64,000 bases of DNA from Rhodanobacter denitrificans. GTDB taxonomy: Bacteria; Pseudomonadota; Gammaproteobacteria; Xanthomonadales; Rhodanobacteraceae. Both the position numbers and the translations under genes were made by a program. How positions within the stretch are numbered: the stretch's first letter is position 1; each line of letters begins with the position of its first letter. Where the stretch lies: assembly GCA_003241385.1 (NCBI GenBank), contig QFPO01000007.1:167877-231876 (forward strand), in the 5' to 3' direction. The notes below the pieces were generated by a model. That model ran no database searches. It saw only the letters and a list, made by a program, of their open reading frames with translations, and was not told the DNA's origin. Below are positions 1 through 9,246 of the stretch, piece by piece.

Positions 1-64
1 GACGGCCGAGTGCGGACAGGGCGCGGTTGGGCGTGCGCTCGGCGCCGGGGGAGGGAACGGACAT
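1..64 (-). CDS. 5' end of an unidentified protein, cut by the window edge
   Basis: An ATG at 64-62 on the minus strand opens a frame that stays open to the window edge (about 21 codons, beginning MSVPSPGAERTPNRALSALG). It looks like a real start because a good -10 box (TAGAAT, minus strand of 71-76) lies only 6 nt upstream. The same tight -10/ATG spacing is seen at other genes here and would give a leaderless or nearly leaderless transcript. Nothing in these few residues identifies a family. It would be divergent from the secreted protein at 264. Confidence 0.4.
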   Translation of the reverse strand, partial: MSVPSPGAERTPNRALSALGR

Positions 65-263
65 GCCGCGATTCTACCGTGCGTGGCTGCGCCGGGGCGT
101 CGATCGGGCCGGCTCGTCCGGCCCGTTGCGGGATCGACCGCCGAATCTCCTATGTTGATCAGGAGAGGCCGATCCGCGACGACATCGGGGCTTCAGGGAT
201 TTCTTCGTACGCCACCCGGCAGCGCGGACTGCCTTACACGCACGCATCCTAAGGGGTATACGC

Positions 264-1667
264 ATGATCCGGTTCCATCTTCGTCCGGCATTGGCCTTGG
301 CCGGCCTGTTCCTTGCCGCATCGGCGACGTCCGCGCCGGCCCGGCCGGCGGCACCGCTCACCGTCTCCGGCGGCACCGCGCCGCGCGGTGCCGCGACCGA
401 CACCTGCTTGGAGGACTTCGACGACGCGCCCGCGCTGTACGCGAGCGGCCGCTGGCTGCGCGAGGTCAACAGCGGCGGCACCGCGCCGTTCGGCGGCGTG
501 CTCGCGGTCAACTGGGACTACGGCATCGACACCTACGGCTTCGGCTCGCAGTCGGGCCGGCCCGGCTCGTACGTGGCCGCCAATCATCTGAGCGCCGGCG
601 GCGTGGCGGCCAACGGCGGCGGCGAGACCGCGAGCACCTGGCTGGTCACGCCCGAGATCGAGTTCCAGCCCGGCAATACGCTGAGCTTCTACACGCGCTC
701 GATCTGGTCGACCGGCGGCTGGCCCGACCGCCTGTACGTGCGCCTGTGCACCGATGCGGACTGCGGCGACGTCGGTGACCAGCCCGACGACGTCGGCGGC
801 TTCACGACGACCCTGCTCGCGATCAATCCGAATCTGGTCGCCGACATCGACCCGACCGGGCAGGCCGGCTATCCGATCGACTGGACGCCGTTCACGGTGA
901 CCTTGCCCGACTCGGGTCGCGGCCGCGTCGCGTTCCACTACCACGTGACCGACGTCGAGGACTTCTTCGCGGGCGTCGGCCACAACGGCACGCTGGCGGC
1001 CGTGGATACGGTCGCGCTGCGCGGCAATGCGCGATGTCCGTTCCGTCCCGAGGCGGTGTTCGACGACGATTTCGAACGCGTCGTCGATCCGCGCGTGATC
1101 ACGCAGAACGCCGACGTCGAGACGATCGTCGGCGACATCACGCCGTCGTGCTTCCAGGCACCGACCTCGTGGCTGCGCCGCTTCGACCTGGCCGGTCAGC
1201 ACGGCCTGTCCGGCCAGGTGACGATCGACGCCGTCGATTTCGGCATCGACGTCTCGCGCAGCAACCAGCGCGTGTCGGTGCGGCTGTACTCGATCGCACG
1301 CGGCGCGGACCTGCTCTGGCAGAACATGACGGTGATCGGCTCGGCGCTGGTGCCGGTCGGCGTCGACGACGACGGCATCGTCAAGCGCGCGGCCGTCACC
1401 GGCACCGTGCCGGACGCCGCTGCGCAGGATCTGGTCGTGGAGGTCAACGTGGAGCCGTACGGCTCGGAGTTCTTCCTCGGCGCCAATACGGCCCCGCAGA
1501 CCGGACCGAGCTACATCGCGTTCCCGGGCGGTCTGTGCGGGCTGCCCGGTGCCGTCGAGCCGAACGTCGAGCCGACCGACATCGGACCGCACTATCCCGA
1601 CACGCATCTGCTGATGGTCGTCCACCGGGCCGACACCGCCGACGGCGCGGCGGCGCCGCTGCAGTGA
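264..1667 (+). CDS. Secreted protein with a choice-of-anchor J-type domain
   Basis: Encodes 467 aa. A typical signal peptide covers about residues 1-25 (basic start, then ALALAGLFLAASATSAPA), so the product is probably exported. Residues of about 50-255 resemble the jelly-roll 'choice-of-anchor J'/MAM-like domain: an opening EDFDDAP, a central STWLVTPEIEF and a Trp-rich strand. A short VFDDDFE motif near residue 267 recurs in altered form in two other exported proteins of the window. The rest is Asp/Val-rich and unrecognised. The ATG is preceded by AAGGGG. The stop overlaps the GTG of the S8 protease by 4 bp, so the two are translationally coupled and presumably act together outside the cytoplasm. 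No enzyme motif is visible. Confidence 0.8.
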   Translation: MIRFHLRPALALAGLFLAASATSAPARPAAPLTVSGGTAPRGAATDTCLEDFDDAPALYASGRWLREVNSGGTAPFGGVLAVNWDYGIDTYGFGSQSGRPGSYVAANHLSAGGVAANGGGETASTWLVTPEIEFQPGNTLSFYTRSIWSTGGWPDRLYVRLCTDADCGDVGDQPDDVGGFTTTLLAINPNLVADIDPTGQAGYPIDWTPFTVTLPDSGRGRVAFHYHVTDVEDFFAGVGHNGTLAAVDTVALRGNARCPFRPEAVFDDDFERVVDPRVITQNADVETIVGDITPSCFQAPTSWLRRFDLAGQHGLSGQVTIDAVDFGIDVSRSNQRVSVRLYSIARGADLLWQNMTVIGSALVPVGVDDDGIVKRAAVTGTVPDAAAQDLVVEVNVEPYGSEFFLGANTAPQTGPSYIAFPGGLCGLPGAVEPNVEPTDIGPHYPDTHLLMVVHRADTADGAAAPLQ

Positions 1668-4600
1668 GCGCACGCCGGCTCCGCGCGCTGCGCCGGGCCG
1701 GGCTCGGCATGCTGATCCACGCGGCGGCCTGCGCGGCCGCCGCGAGCGATGCCCGCGTGGCGCTGCCGATGCGCGACATCGCGCTCGCCAACCTGGCCGC
1801 ATTGCGCGATCAGCCCGAACGCCTGCTGCTGCGTGTCGGCGCGATCGATCCGCGCGTCGAGCGCATCGACTTCGGCGCCTGGCCGTTCGCGGGCCGGACC
1901 GACCGGCGCTACGGCATCGTCCAGTTCGAACCCGGCGCGACGTCTTCGATCCGCCGAGCCCTGTCCGAGCGCGGCATCGCGATCGTCGGCTATCTGCCCA
2001 ACCAGGCCTATCTGGTGCGCTGGCCGCCCGATGCGCGCGCGTCGCTGACGACGCTGGCCGGCGTGCGCTGGAGCGGCGCCTACGAGGCCGGCTACAAGTT
2101 CGCGCCGGCCCTGCTCGACGGCTCGGCGCTGGCGTGCTGCGCGCCGTCCGGGCCGGTGGAACTGGAGATCCACGGATTCCCGGGCGAGCGCGTCGAAGCG
2201 CTCGTCGAGGCGGTGCGCGCGGCCGCGCCGGCGGCGGCGATCGGCGCGCGCGCATCGAGTCTGGATCTGCCTGCGTTCCGCGTCCGGGTGCATCCGACGC
2301 AGCTGGCCGAATTCGTGACCGCCGTAGCGGCGATCGACGGCGTCGCCTTCGTCGAACCGCATGCGGCGCCGCGGCCGGCCAATCGCGACGCGATCGGTCC
2401 GATCCAGGCCAATGCCGCCTCGTGCGCGAATCCCGATGCATCGGACCGCTGCCCCGGCGGGCTCGACCTCGCGCGCGCGCCGCTGTGGGCACGCGGCCTG
2501 CTCGGCAGCGAGCAGATCGTCGCGGTGGCCGACACCGGCCTGGACCGCAACGAGTCCTGGTTCGTCGGTCTGGATCGCGGCGAGGGCGTCGTCGAGGCGA
2601 TCACCATGGCCGACGATCCGCCGCCGCTGCCGCCGCAGACCGGAACGGTCCATCCCGACCGCAAGGTCTACGCCTACTGGGTGCAGCCCGGTGCGAGCGC
2701 GTACGACAATACGCTCGGCTGCGGCGGCCTGCCGGTACCGTTCCACGGCAGCCACGTCGTCGGCAGCGTGCTCGGTGACGCCGCGCCGTATGCCGCGCCC
2801 GGCGTCGCGCACTATGCCGACGGCGAGGGCATGGCGCCGCAGGCCCAGGTGCTGTTCCAGGACATCGGCGACGATGCGACCGGCTGCCTGTCGATCGCCG
2901 ACATCGGCGCCACGCTCGCGCAGGCCCATGCCGGCGGCGCCGGCATCCACTCCGACAGCTGGGGCGGCGCCAGCAACGGCTACTACGGCGGCTACGACCT
3001 GCGGGCCGACGCCGCGTTGTGGTCGATCCAGGATCTGCTGATGGTGGTCTCGGCCGGCAACGACGGTCCCGATGCCGCCACCACCGGCTCGCCCGGCAAC
3101 GCCAAGAACACGCTGACGATCGGCGCGACCCGGCACGGCCTGAGCGCGCGCGTCGCGGCCTGGTCCAGTCGCGGCCCGACCGTCGACGGCCGCCGCAAGC
3201 CGGACCTCGTCGCGCCCGGCGAGGCGATCGTCTCGGCCGCCGGCAATCTCGACGACGGCGACGCCGTCCAGGCCGGCACGACGCGTGCCATGGACGGCAC
3301 CTCGATGGCGACGCCGATCGTCGCCGGCGGCGCGGCCTTGTTGCGCCAGTACTTCGGTGAAGGCGGGTATCCGCTCGGGCGGCCGACGCCGCACGAACGC
3401 ATCGTCCCGACCGGGAGCCTGCTCAAGGCCGCGCTGATCAACGGTGCCGCGCCGATCACCGGCAGCTGGGGCATGTGGCCGGACGACAGCGTCGGCTGGG
3501 GCAGGATCTGGGTCGCCAACAGCGCCTACTTCCAGGGCGACCGGCGCGGCCTGCGCCTGTGGGTGCGCGACAACGGGGCCGGTCTCGCGACCGCCGACAC
3601 CGACGAGTTCGCGCTGACGGTCGGCGCCGGCGACGAGCTGCGCGCGACGCTGGCCTGGTTCGATCCGGAGGCCGCGCCGCTCGCCGCGCCGGCCCTGGTC
3701 AACGATCTGGATCTGACCGTGATCGGTCCCTACGGCCACGTCTATCGCGGGAATCATTTCGGCTTCGATCAGTCCGAGCCCGGCGGCAGCGCCGACCGGC
3801 TCAATACGGTCGAGCAGGTCCGTCTGAAGACGCCGGCCGCCGGCGTCTACCACGTGCGCGTCGAGGCGCATGCGGTGCCCGGCAACGGCCGTGCGACCAG
3901 CCATCGCCAAGGCTATGCCCTGGTCGTCAGCGGCCGGCTCGGCGCGAACGGCGATCGCCTGTATGCCGACGGCTTCAGCGACGGCGACGATCCGCGCCAC
4001 GCCGCACCGGCCACGCTCGGCGTGATCGCCAACGACGCGGCCGGCGTGCGCCTCCAGGCCGCGCCGGCAGCGGGGGCCGAGGCCTATCAGCTCTACCGTG
4101 CCGACGGCAGCTGTGCCGATGCGCCGCGCGAACGGTTCCGCTTCGCCGGCGTCGCCGAGACCGGGACGTTCGCCGATGCGCGCAGCCAGGGCGGGCAGGC
4201 GTACGCGTACCGCGTGCGCGCGATCCGCGACGGTGTCGAGAGCGCGCTGTCGGACGCCTGCGTCGAGGTCGTGTCCCAGGCCGCCTGCGATCGGCTGCCG
4301 GCGTTCGCGCGCGACAGCCTGGTCGCCGACGGCCTGCATGCGAGCTGCGCGATCGATCTGGCCTGGCAGCCGGCCACGCCGCGCTGTCCCGGCGAGACGG
4401 TCGACTATCGCGTCTGGCGCGCCGACGATGCCTCCGCCGCACCGACGCTGCTGGCGACGGTCCCGGCACCGACCTATACCGATCTCGACGTCGTCGACGG
4501 CCGGTCGTACGTCTACCACGTCGAGGCCGTGACCGGCGGCGCGTCGCTGCTGTCCGATCCGGTTGCGGCGCGCCCGGTCGGCACCGCGACCGGCGCGCCC

Positions 4601-5161
4601 GGCGTCTGGATCGAGGACGCCGACCAGCCGGCCGGCGCGGTGCTGCAGGCGCCGTGGACGATCAGTCAGGCCGCGTCGGCCACCGGCAGCCGCAGCTATC
4701 GCAGCGCCGCCGGTGCGGTCTATCCGCCCGATGCCTGCGCCGCGCTGACGACGATCGCGCTGGTCGTGCGGCCCGACACGCCGCGGCTGCACTATCGCGC
4801 GCGCTGGCAGATCGAGGCCGACTACGACGGCGTCGTCGTCGAACTCTCGGCCGACGGCGGCGCGAGCTGGACCGCGTTGACGCCGGACGGCGGCTATCCG
4901 GGCAGCTTCGCGCAGACGCAGGAGCCGCCCGTCAACGCGTGCGGGTATCCGGCCAGCCAGGGTGCGTTCAACGGCGAATCGCCCGGCTACGCGGAACGGA
5001 CGTTCGTCGCGGTCGACCACGATCTCTCGGCGTGGGCGGGTCAGCGCGTGCTGCTGCGCTGGCGCCTCAGCAGCGACGGCGGCGCAGCCGGCGAAGGCTA
5101 CTTCGTCGACGACATCCGGCTCGATGCGCTGATGCCGATGGCGTGCACGGCCGCACCGTGA
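1664..5161 (+). CDS. Secreted S8 (subtilisin-like) serine protease with C-terminal accessory domains
   Basis: Encodes about 1165 aa. The GTG at 1664 is chosen because it overlaps the preceding stop (GTGA) and gives a signal peptide (arginine-rich start, then AGLGMLIHAAACAAAA). The subtilase triad is clear: Asp290 in AVADTGLD, His361 in HGSHVVG and Ser547 in GTSMATP, with the oxyanion Asn near residue 466 in VSAGNDG. About 250 residues precede the catalytic Asp, probably prodomain. After the catalytic domain come a P-domain/bacterial-type beta-sandwich region, a GDRLYADGFSDG motif near residue 765, fibronectin-like repeats and a final jelly-roll region (VVVELSADGGASW, YFVDDIRLD) like that of the upstream gene. 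Likely an exported or surface protease. The substrate is unknown. Confidence 0.9.
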   Translation: MSARRLRALRRAGLGMLIHAAACAAAASDARVALPMRDIALANLAALRDQPERLLLRVGAIDPRVERIDFGAWPFAGRTDRRYGIVQFEPGATSSIRRALSERGIAIVGYLPNQAYLVRWPPDARASLTTLAGVRWSGAYEAGYKFAPALLDGSALACCAPSGPVELEIHGFPGERVEALVEAVRAAAPAAAIGARASSLDLPAFRVRVHPTQLAEFVTAVAAIDGVAFVEPHAAPRPANRDAIGPIQANAASCANPDASDRCPGGLDLARAPLWARGLLGSEQIVAVADTGLDRNESWFVGLDRGEGVVEAITMADDPPPLPPQTGTVHPDRKVYAYWVQPGASAYDNTLGCGGLPVPFHGSHVVGSVLGDAAPYAAPGVAHYADGEGMAPQAQVLFQDIGDDATGCLSIADIGATLAQAHAGGAGIHSDSWGGASNGYYGGYDLRADAALWSIQDLLMVVSAGNDGPDAATTGSPGNAKNTLTIGATRHGLSARVAAWSSRGPTVDGRRKPDLVAPGEAIVSAAGNLDDGDAVQAGTTRAMDGTSMATPIVAGGAALLRQYFGEGGYPLGRPTPHERIVPTGSLLKAALINGAAPITGSWGMWPDDSVGWGRIWVANSAYFQGDRRGLRLWVRDNGAGLATADTDEFALTVGAGDELRATLAWFDPEAAPLAAPALVNDLDLTVIGPYGHVYRGNHFGFDQSEPGGSADRLNTVEQVRLKTPAAGVYHVRVEAHAVPGNGRATSHRQGYALVVSGRLGANGDRLYADGFSDGDDPRHAAPATLGVIANDAAGVRLQAAPAAGAEAYQLYRADGSCADAPRERFRFAGVAETGTFADARSQGGQAYAYRVRAIRDGVESALSDACVEVVSQAACDRLPAFARDSLVADGLHASCAIDLAWQPATPRCPGETVDYRVWRADDASAAPTLLATVPAPTYTDLDVVDGRSYVYHVEAVTGGASLLSDPVAARPVGTATGAPGVWIEDADQPAGAVLQAPWTISQAASATGSRSYRSAAGAVYPPDACAALTTIALVVRPDTPRLHYRARWQIEADYDGVVVELSADGGASWTALTPDGGYPGSFAQTQEPPVNACGYPASQGAFNGESPGYAERTFVAVDHDLSAWAGQRVLLRWRLSSDGGAAGEGYFVDDIRLDALMPMACTAAP

Positions 5162-5313
5162 ACCTGCGCAGGCGCGGCGGGCGTCGTTGCGGCGCGGCCG
5201 GCGGGACGATCGCGGCGGCCGTCGATCGCGGCGTCGCGCGATGCTCATTCGCCAGTCGCGGCCCGACCGCGCTGACGGCGACCGCTGGACGGCGGCCGCG
5301 GGCAGGCAGCAAG

Positions 5314-5907
5314 ATGCCGTCGATCGCCCGCCCGGCACCGCCCTTGGACGTACCCGAAGACATCACGCGACTGCTCGATCGCGCACGCGACGGCGAGCGC
5401 GAGGCATGGGCACGGCTGCTGCGGCGGACCTACGGCGACGTCAAGCGCCTGGCGCGCCGGCAGCTCGCACAGGGCGGCACGATGCCGACGCTCAACACCA
5501 CCGGCCTGGTCAACGAGTGGTATCTGCGCATCGTCGAGGCCGGCGATGCGGTGCCGGAGAACCGCCATCACTTCTTCGCGCTGACCGCCAAGATCATGCG
5601 GCAGGTGATCTGCGCCTATGCGCGCGAGCGCGCCACCGCCAAGCGCGGTGGCGATCAGCAGCGCGTCGAGATCGACGTGATCGATCGCGAGATCGGCGAG
5701 GAAGCCCATCGCTTCGTCGCGCTGGACCAGGCGCTGACGCGCCTGGCCGCCGAGAACGAGAACATGGTCCGCGTGGTCGAGTGCCGCTTCTTCGCCGGCA
5801 TGACCGAGCCCGAAACCGCCGAGGCCGCGGCGATTCCGCTGCGCACCGTGCAGTGGCTGTGGGCGCAGGCGCGCGACCGCCTCGCGCACATCCTGGAAGC
5901 GCCGTGA
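5314..5907 (+). CDS. ECF sigma factor of the kinase-linked type (TIGR02999/'X6', ECF43-like)
   Basis: Encodes 197 aa with sigma-70 region 2 (about residues 15-105, including HHFFALTAKIMRQV) and region 4 (about 130-195, with a GMTEPETAEAAAIPLRTVQW helix-turn-helix). The family would direct RNA polymerase to a small regulon. No anti-sigma factor lies next to it. Instead its stop overlaps the GTG of a Ser/Thr kinase. In known kinase-linked ECFs (EcfP-PknT of Vibrio, EcfK-PknS of Xanthomonas) phosphorylation of a Thr in region 2 switches the factor on. Here Thr56, Thr59, Thr62 and Thr63 (in TMPTLNTT) are candidate sites, by inference. ATG 5314 lies 152 bp after the protease stop. The gap shows no other gene. 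Confidence 0.9.
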   Translation: MPSIARPAPPLDVPEDITRLLDRARDGEREAWARLLRRTYGDVKRLARRQLAQGGTMPTLNTTGLVNEWYLRIVEAGDAVPENRHHFFALTAKIMRQVICAYARERATAKRGGDQQRVEIDVIDREIGEEAHRFVALDQALTRLAAENENMVRVVECRFFAGMTEPETAEAAAIPLRTVQWLWAQARDRLAHILEAP

Positions 5908-8075
5908 CCACGCTGACGTTCGAGCCGGGCGGCGCCTTGCGCAGCCGGCTGGTCTCGACGCTGCTCGCCGCCGATCTGCCGGCGCTCGCGCCGGGCGCCC
6001 GCATCGGCCCGTTCCGCGTATTGCGCGAGATCGGACAGGGTGGCCTGGGCATCGTCCATCTCGCCGAGCGCGCCGACGGCGCATTCGACCAGCAGGTCGC
6101 GCTGAAGCTGATCGCACCGGAAGCCGATGCCGGCGCCGCCGAGGTGCTGCTGGCACGCGAGCGGCGCCTGCTGGCGCGGCTGCGGCATCCGAACATCGCG
6201 CGCCTGCTCGACGGCGGCCGCAGCGAGACCGGCCTGCTCTGGTTCGCGATGGACCACATCGAGGGCGAGCGCATCGATCACTGGTGCGAGCATCGGCAGC
6301 TCGATGCCCGCGCGCGCATCGGTCTGCTGCTCGAGGTCTGCGCTGCGGTGGCCTACGCGCATGCGCGGCTGGTCGTGCATCGCGACATCAAGCCGTCGAA
6401 CATCCTGGTCGACCGCGACGGCGTGCCGAAGCTGCTCGATTTCGGCATCGCCGCTGCGCTCGACGAGGCCAGCGACGATCCGGCTCGGCGCGCCGCGACG
6501 CCCGGCTATGCCAGCCCCGAGCAGCATCGCGGCGATCCGGCCGGCGTCGCACAGGACGTCTACCAGCTCGGCCGCCTGCTCGAGAAGCTGCTCGAGCGCG
6601 CGCCGCGGCCGGTGCGGCCGGCCGACGTCGAGGCGATCCGCCGCTGCGCGATGGCCGAGCGGCCCGAGGCGCGCTATGCCAGCGTCGATGCGCTGATCGC
6701 CGATCTCCAGGCGCTGCTCGCGCATCGGCCGGTCGCGGCGCGCGACGGCGGTGCCGCGTACCGGTTCGCGCTGCTGCTGCGCCGCCATCGGCTCGGTGCG
6801 CTCGGCGCGCTCGGCGCCGTCCTCGTGCTCGTCGCGACGGTGACCGGGTTCCTCTGGAACCTCGACCTGGCGCGCGAGCGCGCCGAACGCGAGGCGCGCA
6901 CCGCGCGGCGCGTCAGCGGCTTCCTCGCCAGCCTGTTCGAACAGGCCGACCCGGCGCGCCACGACGGCAAGCGGCCGGACGTCGACACGCTGCTCGCCGA
7001 CGGTGCGCGCCGCATCGAGACCGAGCTGGCCGACGAGCCGGCGGTGATGGGCGAGCTGCTGACCACGCTGGCGACGGTCTATCTCAAGCTCAACGACAAC
7101 CACCACGCCCAGCCGCTGATCGCGCGTGCGGTCGAGCTGGCCGAGCACGACCCCGACGTCACGCCGGTGCGGCGCGCGCAGCGCGACTGGCTGCTGGCGA
7201 TGGCGCTGCGCCAGTCCGAGGGCGAGCAGTCCGTCGCGCTGCTCGAGCGGGCGCTCGAACTGACCCGCGGGCCGTCGCCGGAAGAGGCCGGGCTGCACAA
7301 CCGCATCCTGCACGCGCTGGCGATGCAGGATATGAATGCCGGTCGCAACGACCGTATGGTCGCGCGTCTGCGCGAAGCGATCGCGCACGCCGAGCGCCAT
7401 CTCGCCGAGAGCGATCCGGCGACGATTCCGAATCTGATGAGCCTCGGCCAGGAGCTGTCCGGCGCCGAAGGCCTGGAACTGCTGCGCGAGGGCCTGCGCC
7501 GCGCTCGCGAGTACCAGGGCGAGCGCCATCCCTACACGATCCACGCCAAGTCGATGGTCGCCGCCGCGCTGATCGGCGAAGGCCAGATCGCGACCGCCGA
7601 CGCCTTGATGGACGAGGTACTCGTGCAGACCCGCGAATTGTTCGGCGAGCGGTCCGGCAACTACGCGCGGCAGCTGACGATGCGCGCCTCGCTGGCGATG
7701 CGCAGCGATCGCGACGCGCTCGCCGTGCCGCTGCTGCGCCAGGCGATCGACATCGGGCTGGCCCTGCCGGACGAGAACGATCTGTCCAGCGTCGATGCGC
7801 TGCAGCTGCTCGGCGACGCGCTGCTGCGCCAGGGCGACGCGGCGGCCGCCGAGGCCGCGTACCGGCGCATGCTCGAACGCAACCGCGACGGTGCCCATGC
7901 GCAGGAAGCCGACGTCGGCCAGCGCCCGCTGAAGCTGGCCGAGGCGCTCGCCGCGCAGGGACGCTGCGCGGAGGCCGCCGTCGCGCTCGGCGATGCGCGC
8001 AGCCGTGCGGCCGGATTCCCGACGGCGCGGCCGATTCACGCGCAGCTCGAGCGGCGACTGAGCGGCTGCGATTAG
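5904..8075 (+). CDS. Membrane Ser/Thr protein kinase with C-terminal TPR region
   Basis: Encodes 723 aa starting from a GTG that overlaps the sigma-factor stop by 4 bp. A PknB-type kinase domain spans about residues 30-285: glycine loop IGQGGLGIVH, Lys68 (VALKLI), catalytic Asp161 in HRDIKPSN, Asp179 in DFG, and an activation segment ending ATPGYASPE. All key residues are present, so it should be active. One membrane helix follows (about 296-319, LGALGAVLVLVATVTGFLW), then about 400 residues of helical TPR-like repeats. The kinase would be cytoplasmic and the TPRs periplasmic, suited to sensing an envelope signal. The overlap makes the sigma factor the obvious substrate. This is the EcfK-PknS arrangement known from Xanthomonas; its regulon here is unknown. 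Confidence 0.92.
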   Translation: MTTLTFEPGGALRSRLVSTLLAADLPALAPGARIGPFRVLREIGQGGLGIVHLAERADGAFDQQVALKLIAPEADAGAAEVLLARERRLLARLRHPNIARLLDGGRSETGLLWFAMDHIEGERIDHWCEHRQLDARARIGLLLEVCAAVAYAHARLVVHRDIKPSNILVDRDGVPKLLDFGIAAALDEASDDPARRAATPGYASPEQHRGDPAGVAQDVYQLGRLLEKLLERAPRPVRPADVEAIRRCAMAERPEARYASVDALIADLQALLAHRPVAARDGGAAYRFALLLRRHRLGALGALGAVLVLVATVTGFLWNLDLARERAEREARTARRVSGFLASLFEQADPARHDGKRPDVDTLLADGARRIETELADEPAVMGELLTTLATVYLKLNDNHHAQPLIARAVELAEHDPDVTPVRRAQRDWLLAMALRQSEGEQSVALLERALELTRGPSPEEAGLHNRILHALAMQDMNAGRNDRMVARLREAIAHAERHLAESDPATIPNLMSLGQELSGAEGLELLREGLRRAREYQGERHPYTIHAKSMVAAALIGEGQIATADALMDEVLVQTRELFGERSGNYARQLTMRASLAMRSDRDALAVPLLRQAIDIGLALPDENDLSSVDALQLLGDALLRQGDAAAAEAAYRRMLERNRDGAHAQEADVGQRPLKLAEALAAQGRCAEAAVALGDARSRAAGFPTARPIHAQLERRLSGCD

Positions 8076-8138
8076 ACGGCCGGCGTCGCCCGATCATCCG
8101 AACGTGAGGTACGCGAGTCGAGGAGAACCTCGTTCCGC

Positions 8139-9140
8139 TCAGGCAGCCGCGGGCTGACCGTTGCCGTGGCGGCGCGCCTGACGCGCCAGCACCTCGCGCG
8201 TGGAGGTCTGCGGCGCGTAGTCCAGATCGCGCCGCGCCGCGGCGATCGAGAACCAGGCGCTGCGGTCGGTCAGGTTCAGCAGATAGCGCTCCAGCAGCGG
8301 GCGGCTGGCGCCGGGCAGACGCTGACGCAGATGGGCGCTGGCGGCCAGCCAGCGCGCGAGCCGCGGCGACAGGCGCCGCGCCGGCAGCGGCAGACCGTGG
8401 GCGCGCAGGATCGCCGCGATCAGCGCCTCGACGCTGAGCGGTTCGCCGTCGCTGATGAAGTAGCTGCGTCCGGCGATCGGCGCGCCGGGCTCGAGCCGTT
8501 CGACGGCGAGCACGTGCGCCAGCGCGGCGTTGTCGACGTGGCAGCAGTCGATCCGGTTGCCCGGATGCGCGGTCAGGCGCAGACGGCCGTTGCGCGCCAG
8601 CTCGACCAGGCGTGGCGTCAGCCGCGCTTCGTCGGGTGCCCACAGCAGGCTCGGCCTGAGCGCGATCGTCGCCAGCGCCTCGCCGTTGGCGGCCAGCACG
8701 CGCTGTTCGGCCAGCGCCTTGACGTGCGGGTAGACCGCCGGCCAGCGCGGCGGATACGCCAGCGCCTCGCCGCCGCCGTTGATGTCGGCGGCACCGATCA
8801 CGACGCTCGCGCAGGAGGTGAACACCAGGCGCGGCACGGCCGCGAGCTCGGCCGCGGCGAGCGCGACCTCGGTGGTGAGGACGTTGGCCTCGTAGGCGGT
8901 CTCGATCGGTGCCAGCGGATCGACGTTGCCGGCGCTGTGGACGATCGCATCGCAGCCGGAGGCGACCTCGAGCATCGAATCGAGGGTGACGGCGCTGCCC
9001 TGCCATTGCTCGATGCCGAGCGCGTCGAGCTCGGGCTGCGGATGGCGCATCAGCGCACGGACCAGATGACCGCGGTCGACCAGCCGGCGGGCGATCGCGC
9101 GCCCGAGAAACCCGCCGGCGCCGGTGAGCAGAATCTGCAT
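8139..9140 (-). CDS. NAD(P)-dependent extended SDR epimerase/dehydratase
   Basis: Encodes 333 aa. The N-terminus MQILLTGAGGFLGRAIARRL is the Rossmann dinucleotide-binding motif (GxxGxxG) of extended SDR enzymes. The family Ser and YxxxK active site fits S109-C around VFTSCASV and YPHVK near residue 147-151. The C-terminal third resembles 3-beta-hydroxysteroid dehydrogenase/isomerase and NDP-sugar epimerase relatives. The substrate cannot be told from the sequence. It converges with the kinase gene and is divergent from the hydrolase at 9247. The 106-bp shared upstream region is unusually AT-rich for this genome (TTTAATGATTCACTC) and probably holds both promoters. Confidence 0.85.
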   Translation of the reverse strand: MQILLTGAGGFLGRAIARRLVDRGHLVRALMRHPQPELDALGIEQWQGSAVTLDSMLEVASGCDAIVHSAGNVDPLAPIETAYEANVLTTEVALAAAELAAVPRLVFTSCASVVIGAADINGGGEALAYPPRWPAVYPHVKALAEQRVLAANGEALATIALRPSLLWAPDEARLTPRLVELARNGRLRLTAHPGNRIDCCHVDNAALAHVLAVERLEPGAPIAGRSYFISDGEPLSVEALIAAILRAHGLPLPARRLSPRLARWLAASAHLRQRLPGASRPLLERYLLNLTDRSAWFSIAAARRDLDYAPQTSTREVLARQARRHGNGQPAAA

Positions 9141-9246
9141 GAGGGTGTCCCGGAACGCAGGCGCGTGCCTGCAGCCGACACACTTTAATGATTCACTCAG
9201 CTGTTACGGAATAAGTTCGTCACACTCTGTTGCGGGGAATCGGACG

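Noticed and set aside
1592..5338. A minus-strand open frame of about 1250 codons opposite the S8 protease
   Set aside because: Composition is Arg/Ala/Gly-rich with no domain; it is the antisense shadow of a GC-rich gene whose plus-strand product has an intact catalytic triad.
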